Below are positions 9,728 through 19,130 of a stretch of DNA of 64,000 nucleotides, in pieces. Within the stretch, counting starts at the first letter, position 1. The number at the start of each line of letters is the position of its first letter. Origin of the DNA: Lactimicrobium massiliense (GTDB lineage Bacteria > Bacillota_I > Bacilli_A > Erysipelotrichales > Erysipelotrichaceae); the NCBI RefSeq assembly GCF_900343155.1, contig NZ_OUNG01000005.1, positions 124,001 through 188,000 of the forward strand, given 5' to 3'. Below the pieces are notes generated by a model, which was given only the letters and a program-made list of their open reading frames with translations, was not told the DNA's origin and ran no database searches. The translations under genes and the position numbers were made by a program.

Positions 9728-10402
9728 TTATCTGCTCAGTTTTTCAAATGCATTGCGGGCAGCATTCTGCTCCGCCTGCTTTTTGCTTGATCCTTTTCCT
9801 GTCCCCATGACAAGATCATCGACCATACAGTTCATTTCAAACACAGGATTATTCGGTGTGCCGCTTTCATGCACCAGCACATAGTGCACCTGCCGGCTGC
9901 TGTCAGCCTGCACATATTCCTGTAATTTTGTCTTATAGTCATGAATCACGCCGACATCTTCCGGATGGGCAAGGCGCGGTGTAATCACTTCATTGAGAAT
10001 GTTGTCTACAGCAGGCATGCCCTGATCCAGAAACAAAGCACCAAGAAATGCTTCCATCATATCGGCAATAATCGCATCCTTGTCACGGCCGCCGCTCTTC
10101 TCTTCACCACTGCCCAGCAGCAGGAAATCATTCAGATGCAATTGTCTTGCATAGATCGCCAGCGCCTTTTCACATACAAGCTGGGCACGCAGCCGTGTCA
10201 TCTGCCCTTCGGAAATATTCAATGGCCAGATGGCATTGGAACTCCAAAGCTGCAGTACCGCATCACCCATGAATTCCAGACGCTCATTATCATGATGACT
10301 GCGATGTTCATGGGCATAGGAAGAATGCATAAACGCCTGATGAATCATCTCTGTATTCTTCACGGTAATGCCTCTGTTTTTCAGCCAGTCAATAATATCC
10401 AT
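9728..10402 (-). CDS. rnc: Ribonuclease III
   Basis: Double-strand-specific endoribonuclease for rRNA processing and dsRNA turnover. 224 aa, normal length. N-terminal RNase III domain with the signature NERLEFMGDAVL and second metal-site segment DMMEAFLGALFLDQG; C-terminal dsRNA-binding domain (DYKTKLQEYVQ ... GKGSSKKQAEQNAARNAF). A strong AGGAGGGGG site precedes the ATG; the start lies 14 bases after the recG stop. The recG-rnc neighbourhood differs from the common rnc-smc-ftsY arrangement. Confidence 0.96.
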   Translation of the reverse strand: MDIIDWLKNRGITVKNTEMIHQAFMHSSYAHEHRSHHDNERLEFMGDAVLQLWSSNAIWPLNISEGQMTRLRAQLVCEKALAIYARQLHLNDFLLLGSGEEKSGGRDKDAIIADMMEAFLGALFLDQGMPAVDNILNEVITPRLAHPEDVGVIHDYKTKLQEYVQADSSRQVHYVLVHESGTPNNPVFEMNCMVDDLVMGTGKGSSKKQAEQNAARNAFEKLSR

Positions 10403-10416
10403 GTGTGTACCCCCTC

Positions 10417-12420
10417 CTAATCCGCAACAGATGAATTCTGATTTTCTGCATATGCCAGCAGCCTTGCAAAGTCAGGATCATCCTGATGTTCCATGACATA
10501 GGCTGCATCTTTGCGGGCTGTTTCAATCACCGCCTGATCGGTAACCGGATTGCCAAGAATGAAATCCGGCACGCCGCTCTGTCTTGTTCCAAGTATATCA
10601 CCTGGTCCGCGCAGCCGTAAATCTTCCCAGGAGATCTCAAAGCCGTTGTTGGAATGAACAAGGACATTGAGCCGTTTCGCCACTTCCGGATCCTTTGATC
10701 CCGACAGCAGATAGAAATAGCCCTGTGCTGAGCCCCGCTGCACACGGCCGCGCAGCTGATGCAATTGCGACAGGCCGAAGCGGTCGGCATCATACACAAT
10801 CATGCCGGTCGCATTGACCACATTCATGCCAACCTCCACCACCGTCGTAGAAACAAGCACCTGGATCTTGTTGCTGGCAAAATCATGCATCACATCCTGC
10901 TTTTCCTGCGAAGACATGCGGCCATGCAGGATACCAACCTGATAGTCTTTGAATAACTTTGTGAGATTCTTTGCCACATCCATCACATTGCGGGCATCAT
11001 AGCCATCTGTCTTTTCCACGGCTGCACAGATGACATACAGCTGATGTCCGCTCTTTAAAAGTGACATAATCTGCGGCAGCACAGAACGGAAACTGTTTTC
11101 CTGGATGTATACCGTCTTTGGAATCTTACGGCCGGCAGGCATCGTTTCAATCGTAGAGATCGACATATCACCAAACAGCGTTGCGGCAAGTGTGCGCGGG
11201 ATCGGTGTGGCACTCATCAACAGGAAATCACACTTGTCTCCCTTTTCAAACAAAGCACGCCGCTGCCGCACCCCAAAGCGCTGCTGTTCATCCGCCACGA
11301 CCATGCCAAGACGATGGAATGATACATTTTCCTGCAGAATGGCATGGGTGCCGATCAGGATATCGATCCTTCCATCCGCTGTATCTTCCAGCACCTGCTG
11401 CTTTTCCTTTGGCTCCATGCCGCTGTAGATGACAGCAATGCGGGTGCCTGTTCCTTTTAGCAGTTCCCCAATGGAAGAAAGATGCTGGCGGGCAAGGATT
11501 TCCGTCGGGGCAAGCAGTGCTGCCTGATAGCCGCTTGTCACACATGCATACATACCCAGGGCTGCCACTGCTGTCTTGCCGCAGCCTACATCTCCCTGCA
11601 CCAGCCGGTACATCAGGTGATCACTGGAGAGATCTTCCAGGATCTCATGGAGTACTTTATCCTGATCCGGTGTCAAAGCATATGGCAGACGTGAAATCAC
11701 CTGCTTCAGTTTCGTTTCATCATAGAACCGAGGCTGCTTGAATACACCGTTTGCATTTTTGTTATGCAGCATGGCCACAGCTGTCAGATACTTCAGGAAT
11801 TCTTCGTACTTCAAAGTGCGCACCGCACTTTGTACATCATGCATGCTTTCTGGAAAATGAATGCGCTGCAGAGCATCATAGCGCCGCAGCAGACGATAGC
11901 GCGTCATAAACTGCTGGGGCACATCATCCTGGATCTCATTCTCCACAGCCTCAAACACATGACGCACAAGCGTGCGCACACTTCTCTGCTGGATGCCTGC
12001 ATGCAGCGCATAAACCGGCACAAGAGCAGGATGGGCAGACAATGGCTTTGTATCATAGCTCATCGCGGTTACCTTGCCGCTTCCCATATAGATGCCCTGA
12101 ATGGTCAATACCTGTTCCAAAGCAAGCCTGGATGCCCAAGGCCGGTTGAAGATCGTAATCTTTAACAACTGTTCCCCCATCATCACCTGAAAGTTTGTTG
12201 TGACAAGATGGCCATGACGCCAAGAGCGCGGCAAAGAGGCAACCCGTGCCTCAAAAGTCACATGTTCCTTGATGGCCCAGGAAGTAAAGGGTGTCTCCTG
12301 AAAAGAATCATAGCGGATCGGATAATAGGAAAGCACCGCATCGGTATCATCCAGTCCCAGTGCCTCACATAATTCAATCTGTTTTTTACTCAGCCGGAGG
12401 CTGTGATCATGCAGGTCCAT
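10417..12420 (-). CDS. recG: ATP-dependent DNA helicase RecG
   Basis: Branch-migrating helicase acting on stalled forks and Holliday junctions. 667 aa from the start at 12420 (MDLHDHSLRL), which matches the family N-terminus. Wedge/OB domain, then Walker A GDVGCGKT (about 285), DEQQRFGV (DExx box variant), SATPIPRT motif III, QLRGRVQRG motif VI. There is no Shine-Dalgarno sequence: an extended -10 (TGGTATAAT) ends only nine bases before the ATG, so the mRNA probably starts within about three bases of the start codon. An in-frame extension to 12513 is open but reads unlike RecG. First gene of recG-rnc-galK. Confidence 0.96.
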   Translation of the reverse strand: MDLHDHSLRLSKKQIELCEALGLDDTDAVLSYYPIRYDSFQETPFTSWAIKEHVTFEARVASLPRSWRHGHLVTTNFQVMMGEQLLKITIFNRPWASRLALEQVLTIQGIYMGSGKVTAMSYDTKPLSAHPALVPVYALHAGIQQRSVRTLVRHVFEAVENEIQDDVPQQFMTRYRLLRRYDALQRIHFPESMHDVQSAVRTLKYEEFLKYLTAVAMLHNKNANGVFKQPRFYDETKLKQVISRLPYALTPDQDKVLHEILEDLSSDHLMYRLVQGDVGCGKTAVAALGMYACVTSGYQAALLAPTEILARQHLSSIGELLKGTGTRIAVIYSGMEPKEKQQVLEDTADGRIDILIGTHAILQENVSFHRLGMVVADEQQRFGVRQRRALFEKGDKCDFLLMSATPIPRTLAATLFGDMSISTIETMPAGRKIPKTVYIQENSFRSVLPQIMSLLKSGHQLYVICAAVEKTDGYDARNVMDVAKNLTKLFKDYQVGILHGRMSSQEKQDVMHDFASNKIQVLVSTTVVEVGMNVVNATGMIVYDADRFGLSQLHQLRGRVQRGSAQGYFYLLSGSKDPEVAKRLNVLVHSNNGFEISWEDLRLRGPGDILGTRQSGVPDFILGNPVTDQAVIETARKDAAYVMEHQDDPDFARLLAYAENQNSSVAD

Positions 12421-12429
12421 AACAAAGAA

Positions 12430-12438
12430 ATTATACCA
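12430..12438 (-). promoter_or_regulatory. Extended -10 promoter of recG
   Basis: Minus strand TGGTATAAT, ending nine bases before the recG ATG; no good -35 box at the usual distance. It implies a leaderless or nearly leaderless transcript. Confidence 0.65.
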
Positions 12439-12535
12439 TTGAATGCAGATACGATACACGTACACAGCCTTTGTACTTTTTCTTAGAAGCAATGATTTTT
12501 TTCGCAAATTCACGCATGTCAGGATATATCAAACG

Positions 12536-12567
12536 AAAAGGCAGCAGTATATTGCTGCACTGCCTTA
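12536..12567 (-). terminator. Terminator after the broken lipoprotein gene
   Basis: Minus strand: AAGGCAG ... CTGCCTT with inner GCAGCA/TGCTGC pairing, then TTTT. It lies between the lipoprotein locus and recG and would isolate recG. Confidence 0.7.
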
Positions 12568-12626
12568 TTTGCCTTATTGAGTCTATACATATGCTGCACA
12601 TGTGTGCGCCATTTGTATGAACTGGC

Positions 12627-12985
12627 TCAATTACAAAAGCCGCCTATTTCCAGTACTGCTGCACTTGCTTTTTCAATATTAAAAACATTTGAAGTAAACC
12701 AGACAGGATAATCTTTACTATGCAGAGCATCGATATCCAGTTCTGTATCTGCATTGCTTAAATCCAGTTCATATGATGATAACGGCGCTTCTATATCTTT
12801 ACCATGGATTCGATAAACTTCCACATGCAGATAAGGATCATCATAAATGATATTGGAAGTGTCAGGAATCTGGCAGCTGCCGTCATCACTTGAACAGCCT
12901 GCACACATAAAAATAAGAGAATAGAGCAAAGACCAAGAATCATTGTTTTTTTGTTCAATCTAAATGTCTTCTGGTTGAATTTCAT
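12627..12985 (-). pseudogene. Small lipoprotein gene with a frameshift
   Basis: Two overlapping reading frames together make one plausible secreted lipoprotein. The 5' frame starts at 12985 (MKFNQKTF, AGGATA seven bases upstream) and encodes a signal-peptide-like KKTMILGLCSILLFL. The second frame, open through 12627, continues with CAGCSSDDGS, a lipobox-like Cys followed by a polar mature region of about 90 residues (NIIYDDPYLHVEVYRIHGKD). The frames differ by one shift near a T5 run around 12910-12925. No family recognised. Either a true mutation, a sequencing error, or phase-variable slippage; the second frame alone would have too short a signal peptide. Confidence 0.55.
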
Positions 12986-13123
12986 AGCTTATCCTCAACT
13001 TCTGCTAAAACTTCAATAAGGAAAGTCCTGTCCTTCAAGGGTGTTATGGCGGTGCTTTACAGGTGCGGAAAAGCAAGCCCACAGTGGGTGCTGTGCGATT
13101 GTGATCATGAAAGGAAATATATG

Positions 13124-13156
13124 AAAAAACTGGCTCAGGTACTGCCTGAAGCCAGT
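13124..13156 (-). terminator. Terminator of the galactoside operon
   Basis: Minus strand: ACTGGCTTCAGG, loop CAGTA, CCTGAGCCAGT, TTTTT (one G-T pair). It lies 17 bases after the alpha-galactosidase stop. Confidence 0.88.
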
Positions 13157-13172
13157 CAGATTCATACGAAGT

Positions 13173-14759
13173 TTATCTTCCCTTTACTGAGACATTCATG
13201 ACGGTTGGGCTGCCATCCACGAGCAGATTGGCTGTGATTTCATCTTTGCCTGTGGCAAGGGAGATGATCTTTGCCTCACTGAGCTGGCGCAGCTGCTGAT
13301 ACTGCTGCTGCATTTCCGGTGTGTAAGAAGATGGATTGTCACTGGTGAGGAAGACGCCGCCATAGATGGCATTGATCCTTGCCAGGTCCATCTTCTGTTT
13401 TTCATTCATTTTGATGTTGTCTTTTCTTAACAGGAAGACATCCGGATCATTGCGCCATGCTCTGCCGTCAATGCCATGGCGTACCACCGTATTGATAATG
13501 GTATGCGCTGAGGAAATTCTTTCTTTGTGCAGCGGCTTCATGTACCACACATCATCCCATGACAAAGACATATCCGGGCCGATCCGGCAATAGTCAACAA
13601 GTCCAAAGGCAGGAAACAGCGGTACGCCGCAGCCAAGGATCAGATGATCTTTACATAAAGAGCGCAGATAGATCATGGCCCTGTGCATGCGGGCAGCTCT
13701 TGTTTCATTGGCTGTCGGCTTCATTGCAGCCGCAAACAGGAAATCCAGCTTAACAAGATCAAAGCCCCATTCATTGAAGATCCTGTCAAAGACCTGTTTC
13801 AGATAGGCTCTGACTTCCTGGTTGTCAAAATCCAGGGCATAGTAGCCCGACCAGTTGCTGCCGGCAGACAGCGGATGGCCGTCTTCCTGCAGGAACCAGT
13901 CAGGATGGTTCTGATACAGGCTGGATTTGGTCTCAGCCACATATGGCGCCAGCCACAGACCGGCAAGATAGCCATCTTTATGAATCCGGTCAGCCTGGTC
14001 CTTCATGCCGCCTGGAAATTTGTTCTTATCTGCTTCCAGCCAGTCCCCAACATACGGCTCCCAGCCATCATCAATCTGGAACAGATCGCCCTGTTTCAAA
14101 ATCGTATTGCAGCCGGCAAGATCATTCTGGATTGCATCCGCATTGATATCCTGATAGCGGTTGTACCAGGAAGAGTAGCCATACAGCTTTGCTGCTGCCC
14201 GGCTGGTAATGCCAAGCTCCTTGAACCAGCCGTCAAACACTTCCTTCTCACTGCCGGATGCCTGGAAAAGATCCAGCACATGATAGCGGCCATCCATCGT
14301 GACACCGCTGACATCCCGCTCCATGGTCAAAACCTGCTTGTTGGCATCATAGATGAATCTTGTATAGCCAGGATCCTCATCCAGTGAGCCAAACAGATGG
14401 TAGACATTGTTCAGCCGGAAATATGCCCAGCTGTAACCCGTAAAGATGCCGTGCTTATGGCCATAGTGTGTAAATGCTTCATCACCGGACTTGTCCAGTC
14501 CATACTTGCGGATAACAAAGGACGGTACACCCTGCATACTGCGGTCTAAGTCATGGGGATCATGCTCAGGACAGTACGTCCATGACTGAAAGCCATTGAC
14601 AAAAATCTTCTCACCTGTCTGCAGCGGAAAGTTCACACGGCAGACGCATGACGCAATGGTTTCATGGCTTAAATTGACGGCAATCTCGGTCTTTTCCTGC
14701 GCTTCCACTTCACCTTGATACGTATTCTGCTCTGTTTTCAAATACCAGCTGATTTTCAT
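13173..14759 (-). CDS. Alpha-galactosidase, GH36
   Basis: Hydrolyses terminal alpha-galactosides such as melibiose or raffinose-family sugars. 528 aa, no signal peptide, so intracellular after uptake. N-terminal beta-sandwich (NGFQSW at about 55-60), then a TIM barrel with SSWYNRYQDIN (about 197-206), FQIDDGWE (229-234), GLWLAPYVAE (267-276), the nucleophile motif VKLDF (Asp339) and acid/base motif CRIGPD (Asp396), all GH36/clan GH-D signatures. Its ATG overlaps the stop of the transporter gene by four bases (ATGA), so translation is coupled. Last gene of tetR-GH2-transporter-aga. It is shorter than the roughly 730-aa AgaR/RafA type. Confidence 0.9.
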   Translation of the reverse strand: MKISWYLKTEQNTYQGEVEAQEKTEIAVNLSHETIASCVCRVNFPLQTGEKIFVNGFQSWTYCPEHDPHDLDRSMQGVPSFVIRKYGLDKSGDEAFTHYGHKHGIFTGYSWAYFRLNNVYHLFGSLDEDPGYTRFIYDANKQVLTMERDVSGVTMDGRYHVLDLFQASGSEKEVFDGWFKELGITSRAAAKLYGYSSWYNRYQDINADAIQNDLAGCNTILKQGDLFQIDDGWEPYVGDWLEADKNKFPGGMKDQADRIHKDGYLAGLWLAPYVAETKSSLYQNHPDWFLQEDGHPLSAGSNWSGYYALDFDNQEVRAYLKQVFDRIFNEWGFDLVKLDFLFAAAMKPTANETRAARMHRAMIYLRSLCKDHLILGCGVPLFPAFGLVDYCRIGPDMSLSWDDVWYMKPLHKERISSAHTIINTVVRHGIDGRAWRNDPDVFLLRKDNIKMNEKQKMDLARINAIYGGVFLTSDNPSSYTPEMQQQYQQLRQLSEAKIISLATGKDEITANLLVDGSPTVMNVSVKGR

Positions 14760-16144
14760 TTTGTCTCTTCTTTCTTCGCAGCAAGAACAGCCGCAATTTC
14801 AGCGACCTTCTCATCTGTAAGAATAAATTTTCTGGCAAACAGAATCAAGGCAATGATCAGTCCTGCCATCGGCATGATGGTCATTAACAGACGCAGACCC
14901 GTAATGGTAGAAGCAGACTGCACAGCCGGTACTGCGGCATCAGAATTCCCCTTGAGATGAATCAGATCCAGACCAACGCCAGTTACAAATACAGCCAGGC
15001 CGCTGGCCAGCTTATAGACAAATGTCTGCATGGAGAAGATCACCGATTCCTGGCGCAGACCGCTCTTGACTTCACCATAGTCCACCGAGTTGGCCAGGAA
15101 GACAGTTGTCAGCACGGTCATCATGCCATTGGCACAGAATACCAGTAAGCCGATTGCACACAGCAGAATCATGTTATGGGCAACATTGGCCATGCATACA
15201 GTCAGCAGTAAGGCATAACCTGTGATTGCCATGACAAGACATGTCCGGAAGATGCCGGTGTTTGTCATCTTCTTGCGCAGCAATGGATACAGCACCATCA
15301 TGCCAAGAATCTGGGCAACGCCGCCTACCATCGTAAAGATCGTATAGCTGTTCTGCCAGGAAGCACCGCCAAGATCATACTTGAAGAAGTAGATGATCAG
15401 ATTGGACGTGATATACAAGGCAAAGTTGACAAGCACAATGACAAGCACGGTAATCATTGCCTGATCATTGTTAAATAATGCCTTGAACATCTCTTTAACG
15501 GAGCTTGTCTTCATCTCCTGCTTGGTGCGTGTTTCCTTTAATGCCACGCATAACAGGATTTCATTGATGGCAAACAATACGGCAACAATCAGCGCAATGA
15601 TAGCAAAGCCTGTTCTTTCCACGCCATGGCCCAGCATAGAAACAGCCTTGACGGTAAAGACGGTGATGATCGCACTGCCGATACCCGAGCAGGTTCTGCC
15701 GATGACAGACAGCTTTTCTCTGTCTTTTGGCTGGGTGGTGACAGCCGGGATCATACTCCAGAATGGAATATCCATCATGGTATAGGTCACACCCCAGAGG
15801 ATATAGATGATCGGGAAGTAAACCATCAGGCCTGCTTTGGATAATGATGGTGCCGCAAACAGTGCATACAGAACAAAGGCATTCAGTACGCTGCCGCTAA
15901 AGATCCAGGGACGGAATCTGCCCCAGCGGCTGTTTGTCTTGGCGACAATGACACCCATGAACGGATCATTGGCAGCGTCAAACACTCTGGCAATCAGCAG
16001 GATCAAACCGACAAAGGATGCCGATAGACCAAGTACATCCTGATAGTAATACATCACGTAGCTGGAACTCAGGGCATATACCATGTCCTTGCCAATGGCA
16101 CCAAAGCCATAGGCAGCAGCCTGCTTCTTCTCAAATTGTTTCAT
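14756..16144 (-). CDS. GPH-family (MelB-like) sugar:cation symporter
   Basis: Inner-membrane secondary transporter of the glycoside-pentoside-hexuronide family; 462 aa with about twelve hydrophobic segments. The N-terminus AYGFGAIGKDMVYAL and loop DAANDPFMGVIVAKTNSRWGRFRPW are characteristic (the Asp pair and RxGRFRPW region follow the MelB pattern for sugar/cation binding). Located between the GH2 and GH36 hydrolases (5-base gap upstream with AGGGGAA ribosome site, ATGA overlap downstream), it is the likely importer of their galactoside substrate. The substrate cannot be fixed from sequence. Confidence 0.9.
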   Translation of the reverse strand: MKQFEKKQAAAYGFGAIGKDMVYALSSSYVMYYYQDVLGLSASFVGLILLIARVFDAANDPFMGVIVAKTNSRWGRFRPWIFSGSVLNAFVLYALFAAPSLSKAGLMVYFPIIYILWGVTYTMMDIPFWSMIPAVTTQPKDREKLSVIGRTCSGIGSAIITVFTVKAVSMLGHGVERTGFAIIALIVAVLFAINEILLCVALKETRTKQEMKTSSVKEMFKALFNNDQAMITVLVIVLVNFALYITSNLIIYFFKYDLGGASWQNSYTIFTMVGGVAQILGMMVLYPLLRKKMTNTGIFRTCLVMAITGYALLLTVCMANVAHNMILLCAIGLLVFCANGMMTVLTTVFLANSVDYGEVKSGLRQESVIFSMQTFVYKLASGLAVFVTGVGLDLIHLKGNSDAAVPAVQSASTITGLRLLMTIMPMAGLIIALILFARKFILTDEKVAEIAAVLAAKKEETK

Positions 16145-16149
16145 GTGTT

Positions 16150-18507
16150 TCAGTTCCCCTTTTCACAAATTGTAAAATTGATTTCCACCGGTTCACACTG
16201 CTCACATACAATGCGCAGCTTTGCATTTCCTGTTTGCCCGGTTGTCTTGACATAGGTGCCGCTCATGCCGCCTTCCAGGGTGGCAAGGTGCGGTCCCACA
16301 ATTTCCAGCGGTCCTTCTGTGGATAGTGCAATGGGCAGCTGGATATAAGAAGCGATGTCATCACAGGCATCCATCAGTTGAATGCGAACAGAAGCCATAT
16401 CATACACGTCACCTTCATACAATGTATTGGCAGAGACGGTTGTATGCAGGTGCAGCTTTGTTCCCGGTGCACGCTTCACACGGATCACGGCTTTGCCATC
16501 CTTGATGCCATCTGCCCGCCAGACAACCGTACTGCCGCCCCAGCCGCCAACGTACTTAGAGAACAGCTTCACGCCATCCTGAAAGCTCATGTGATAGCGC
16601 ATCATCACCCAGACAAGCTTTGCTTTGATATGCGCTGGAAGATGGTCATACCCATCATGCTGCGCTGCCAGCAGACAGTCATGAATCAGTTCCTCCTGCT
16701 TTGGTGCAAAATGTTCCTGCTTTAAAAGATCACCGATAAAGTCATCCATGCGGATCGGCGGATGTTCCAGTGCTTCATACTCTGTCGGTTTGAATTCTTT
16801 CACAAACACATCATTCTGGTACAGACGCACACTGTCACAGTTGGTAAAGGCATAGACATGATCGATGCGGCCAGCCGGATAGTCACCGATATCCATGGAA
16901 GAAGACAGTGCCAGCACTGGATGGTCATCCTGTTGTGAAGCATACAGCCAGGCAGCCGTCTTAGGATTGCGGAAGGCATCCATCACACCGTGATAGCAGA
17001 TGCGGTCTCCTGAGCCAAAGTCTTTATGGGTCGCATAGTCAAACATGCACCACTGGAACACACCGGCATGCTGGTGATCTGCCTTGGCATCATTCAATAC
17101 CCGCGCATGGCGCAGGGCCTGCTCTTCCCGCCTGCTTTGAGGATCAAAGGCCTTCGTTGGAAACATGTGGCCATTGGCCTCAGAAATAAGCAAGGCATGA
17201 TCTGCATGCTTGGTAACATCCTTCTTCTTACAGCAGCCGGCATCACTGCCATCATGTGAGAAATCATTGAATGCATACACATCTTCCAACAGCGAGCTGT
17301 TCTGCAGATAGCGCACACCGGATGTCGGCCGGTAAGGATCCAGCGCATGGGCAGCCGCATTGGTGCGCTGATAGAAGTCATCATCATCCTGGGATTCATT
17401 GATGCGCACACCCCACAGGAAAATCGACGGATGATTGCGGTACTGTACAACCATGTCTTCTGTATTGGTGATGGCCTGCTGCTTCCACTTCTCATCACCA
17501 ATGTGCTGCCAGCCCGGTATTTCCGTAAATACCAGCAGGCCAAGCCGGTCACAGGCATCCATGAAATCCTGACTCTGGGGATAATGCGAAGTACGCACAG
17601 CATTGCAGCCAAGCTCTTCTTTCAGAATTCTGGCATCTTCCTTCTGCAGGGAAGCTGTACCGGCATAGCCAAGATACGGCCAGCACTGATGACGGTTCAA
17701 TCCGCGCAGGAAGACTTTTTCGCCATTGAGATAGAAGCTGTCAGAATCAAAATGTACGGTGCGGAAACCAACTGAGATGCATTTGGTATCAATGATATCT
17801 TCCCCTTTGATCAAAGAGAATACAGCTGTATACAGATTGGGATGGTCTAAATCCCATGGCTTTACCGGCAGATCTTCATAGCGGAAATGTCCATTTCCTG
17901 CCGGTGCTTTCTTTGCAAAGATTTCTTCATCTTTGTCATTGCGCAAAGACAAAGACAGCTCCATATCCTGCGTATTGCCATCAATCTGTACCAGTGCATC
18001 CATGCTTGTCAGATCCGGTGTGGCGCAATAGATATCCTTGAGATATGTCTTTGCACGCACATCCAGCCACACATCACGATAGATACCGCCATAGGTCAGA
18101 TAATCAATGACAAAACCAAACGGCGGCACAGATGGATTTTCTGTGGCATCCAGCTTTACCGTCAGTGTATTCTCGCTGCCATAGTGCAGGACATCTGTCA
18201 GTTCAATGCAGAAGGCAGTATAGCCGCAGGCATGATGGCCGACGGGTTTGCCATTGCAGTACACATCCGCAATATGGGCAGCCCCGTCAAACTGTACAAA
18301 GACACGCTGCTTCTGCCAGCTTTCTTCTGCCATAAATGTTTTCTGATAGCCATAGATGCCTTCATAGTCATCCGGACTGGCATCATGCAGCGGAATCTGT
18401 TTTGGACAGTGCGGCAGGCGTACCTTGATGCCATCCCGCTCAAAAGCATCTTCATCATCCTGCCACGGGTTCAAAAACAGCCAGTCATTGTCAATGCGTT
18501 CCATCAT
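16150..18507 (-). CDS. Glycoside hydrolase family 2 (beta-galactosidase-like)
   Basis: Retaining glycosidase, likely cytoplasmic (no signal peptide); 785 aa. Domains: N-terminal jelly-roll (VFVQFDGAAHIADVYCNG, about 69-86; FDYLTYGGIYRDV-like segment 132-147), Ig-like domain, TIM barrel from about residue 265 (RGLNRHQCWPYLG). Catalytic residues: acid/base in WGVRINES (Glu371) and nucleophile in LLISEANGH (Glu443). Specificity within GH2 (beta-galactosidase, beta-glucuronidase, other) is not certain; partnership with an alpha-galactosidase and MelB-like transporter favours galactosides. Starts ATGATG at 18507/18504; its start overlaps the end of tetR by 17 bases. Confidence 0.88.
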   Translation of the reverse strand: MMERIDNDWLFLNPWQDDEDAFERDGIKVRLPHCPKQIPLHDASPDDYEGIYGYQKTFMAEESWQKQRVFVQFDGAAHIADVYCNGKPVGHHACGYTAFCIELTDVLHYGSENTLTVKLDATENPSVPPFGFVIDYLTYGGIYRDVWLDVRAKTYLKDIYCATPDLTSMDALVQIDGNTQDMELSLSLRNDKDEEIFAKKAPAGNGHFRYEDLPVKPWDLDHPNLYTAVFSLIKGEDIIDTKCISVGFRTVHFDSDSFYLNGEKVFLRGLNRHQCWPYLGYAGTASLQKEDARILKEELGCNAVRTSHYPQSQDFMDACDRLGLLVFTEIPGWQHIGDEKWKQQAITNTEDMVVQYRNHPSIFLWGVRINESQDDDDFYQRTNAAAHALDPYRPTSGVRYLQNSSLLEDVYAFNDFSHDGSDAGCCKKKDVTKHADHALLISEANGHMFPTKAFDPQSRREEQALRHARVLNDAKADHQHAGVFQWCMFDYATHKDFGSGDRICYHGVMDAFRNPKTAAWLYASQQDDHPVLALSSSMDIGDYPAGRIDHVYAFTNCDSVRLYQNDVFVKEFKPTEYEALEHPPIRMDDFIGDLLKQEHFAPKQEELIHDCLLAAQHDGYDHLPAHIKAKLVWVMMRYHMSFQDGVKLFSKYVGGWGGSTVVWRADGIKDGKAVIRVKRAPGTKLHLHTTVSANTLYEGDVYDMASVRIQLMDACDDIASYIQLPIALSTEGPLEIVGPHLATLEGGMSGTYVKTTGQTGNAKLRIVCEQCEPVEINFTICEKGN

Positions 18508-19072
18508 CTTGTACCTGCATTCCTTTCATCAGAATATCCATCATTTCTGCCAGTGCATCATCATACGCGATCTGGTTCTGGCTGAGATAGTCATTGGATA
18601 AGAAAGATTCAATGGATGCTGTCACGATATTTTTGAGAATAGATATATTGATGGGACGGATCACCCCATCAGAAATTCCTTCTTCAATCAGATCGATCGT
18701 TGGCTCCCAGTTTTTCTCCAGATGTTCCTTCAGATGCTGGGCAACCCTGGGATACATCGCATCCAGGCCATCCAGCTGTGACCAGTCAACACCGAGAAAA
18801 TCAGATGGCAGTGCAACCATTTCCTGCTGCAGCTTTTCAGGAATCGTCAGATTTTCATTGGCTATAATCTCCTGCTTATGCGCATGAATCTTCTCAAATC
18901 CGGCATCAATCAAGGCAATCAGAAGTGCTTCCTTGCCATCGTAACTCTTATAGATTGTCTTTTTCGCAATATGCATCGTATCCGCAATATCCTGCATCGT
19001 AAAATGCAGTCCTTTTCTGGAGAACTGAACAATGGCAGCCTGCAGAATGCGGTCCTGTAAATGATCTTCCAT
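18491..19072 (-). CDS. TetR-family regulator of the galactoside operon
   Basis: 193 aa. N-terminal helix-turn-helix DNA-binding domain (residues about 8-50: ILQAAIVQFSRKGLHFTMQDIADTMHIAKKTIYKSYDGKEAL) and a divergent helical ligand domain. First gene of the operon, overlapping the GH2 gene. Its own promoter region carries an 8-bp inverted repeat spanning the start point and ribosome site, a candidate operator for autoregulation and for the whole operon. Ligand unknown; TetR members controlling glycosidase genes are less usual than LacI or AraC types. An AAAGGA-type ribosome site precedes the ATG. Confidence 0.88.
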   Translation of the reverse strand: MEDHLQDRILQAAIVQFSRKGLHFTMQDIADTMHIAKKTIYKSYDGKEALLIALIDAGFEKIHAHKQEIIANENLTIPEKLQQEMVALPSDFLGVDWSQLDGLDAMYPRVAQHLKEHLEKNWEPTIDLIEEGISDGVIRPINISILKNIVTASIESFLSNDYLSQNQIAYDDALAEMMDILMKGMQVQDDGTH

Positions 19073-19074
19073 AA

Positions 19075-19100
19075 GAAACCGTTCCTTTCTTTACGGTTTC
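19075..19100 (-). promoter_or_regulatory. Inverted repeat, candidate TetR operator
   Basis: GAAACCGT, 10-base centre, ACGGTTTC: perfect 8-bp arms located between the -10 box and the tetR ATG, covering the expected transcription start. Its centre holds the ribosome-binding site, so it could alternatively act as an RNA hairpin exposing the site in its loop. Confidence 0.6.
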
Positions 19101-19101
19101 C

Positions 19102-19130
19102 ATTATAGATTTATGAAAGCGTTTGCACAA
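19102..19130 (-). promoter_or_regulatory. Promoter of the tetR-GH2-transporter-aga operon
   Basis: Minus strand: TTGTGC (19130-19125), 17-bp spacer, TATAAT (19107-19102). It is followed at once by the inverted repeat and overlapped by a cre-like box. Confidence 0.75.
19114..19127. promoter_or_regulatory. CcpA cre-like box
   Basis: TGAAAGCGTTTGCA matches the Bacillus cre consensus TGWAANCGNTNWCA at 13 of 14 positions. It lies in the spacer and -35 box of the galactoside promoter, the position expected for carbon catabolite repression. Function is inferred from the match and placement. Confidence 0.65.
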
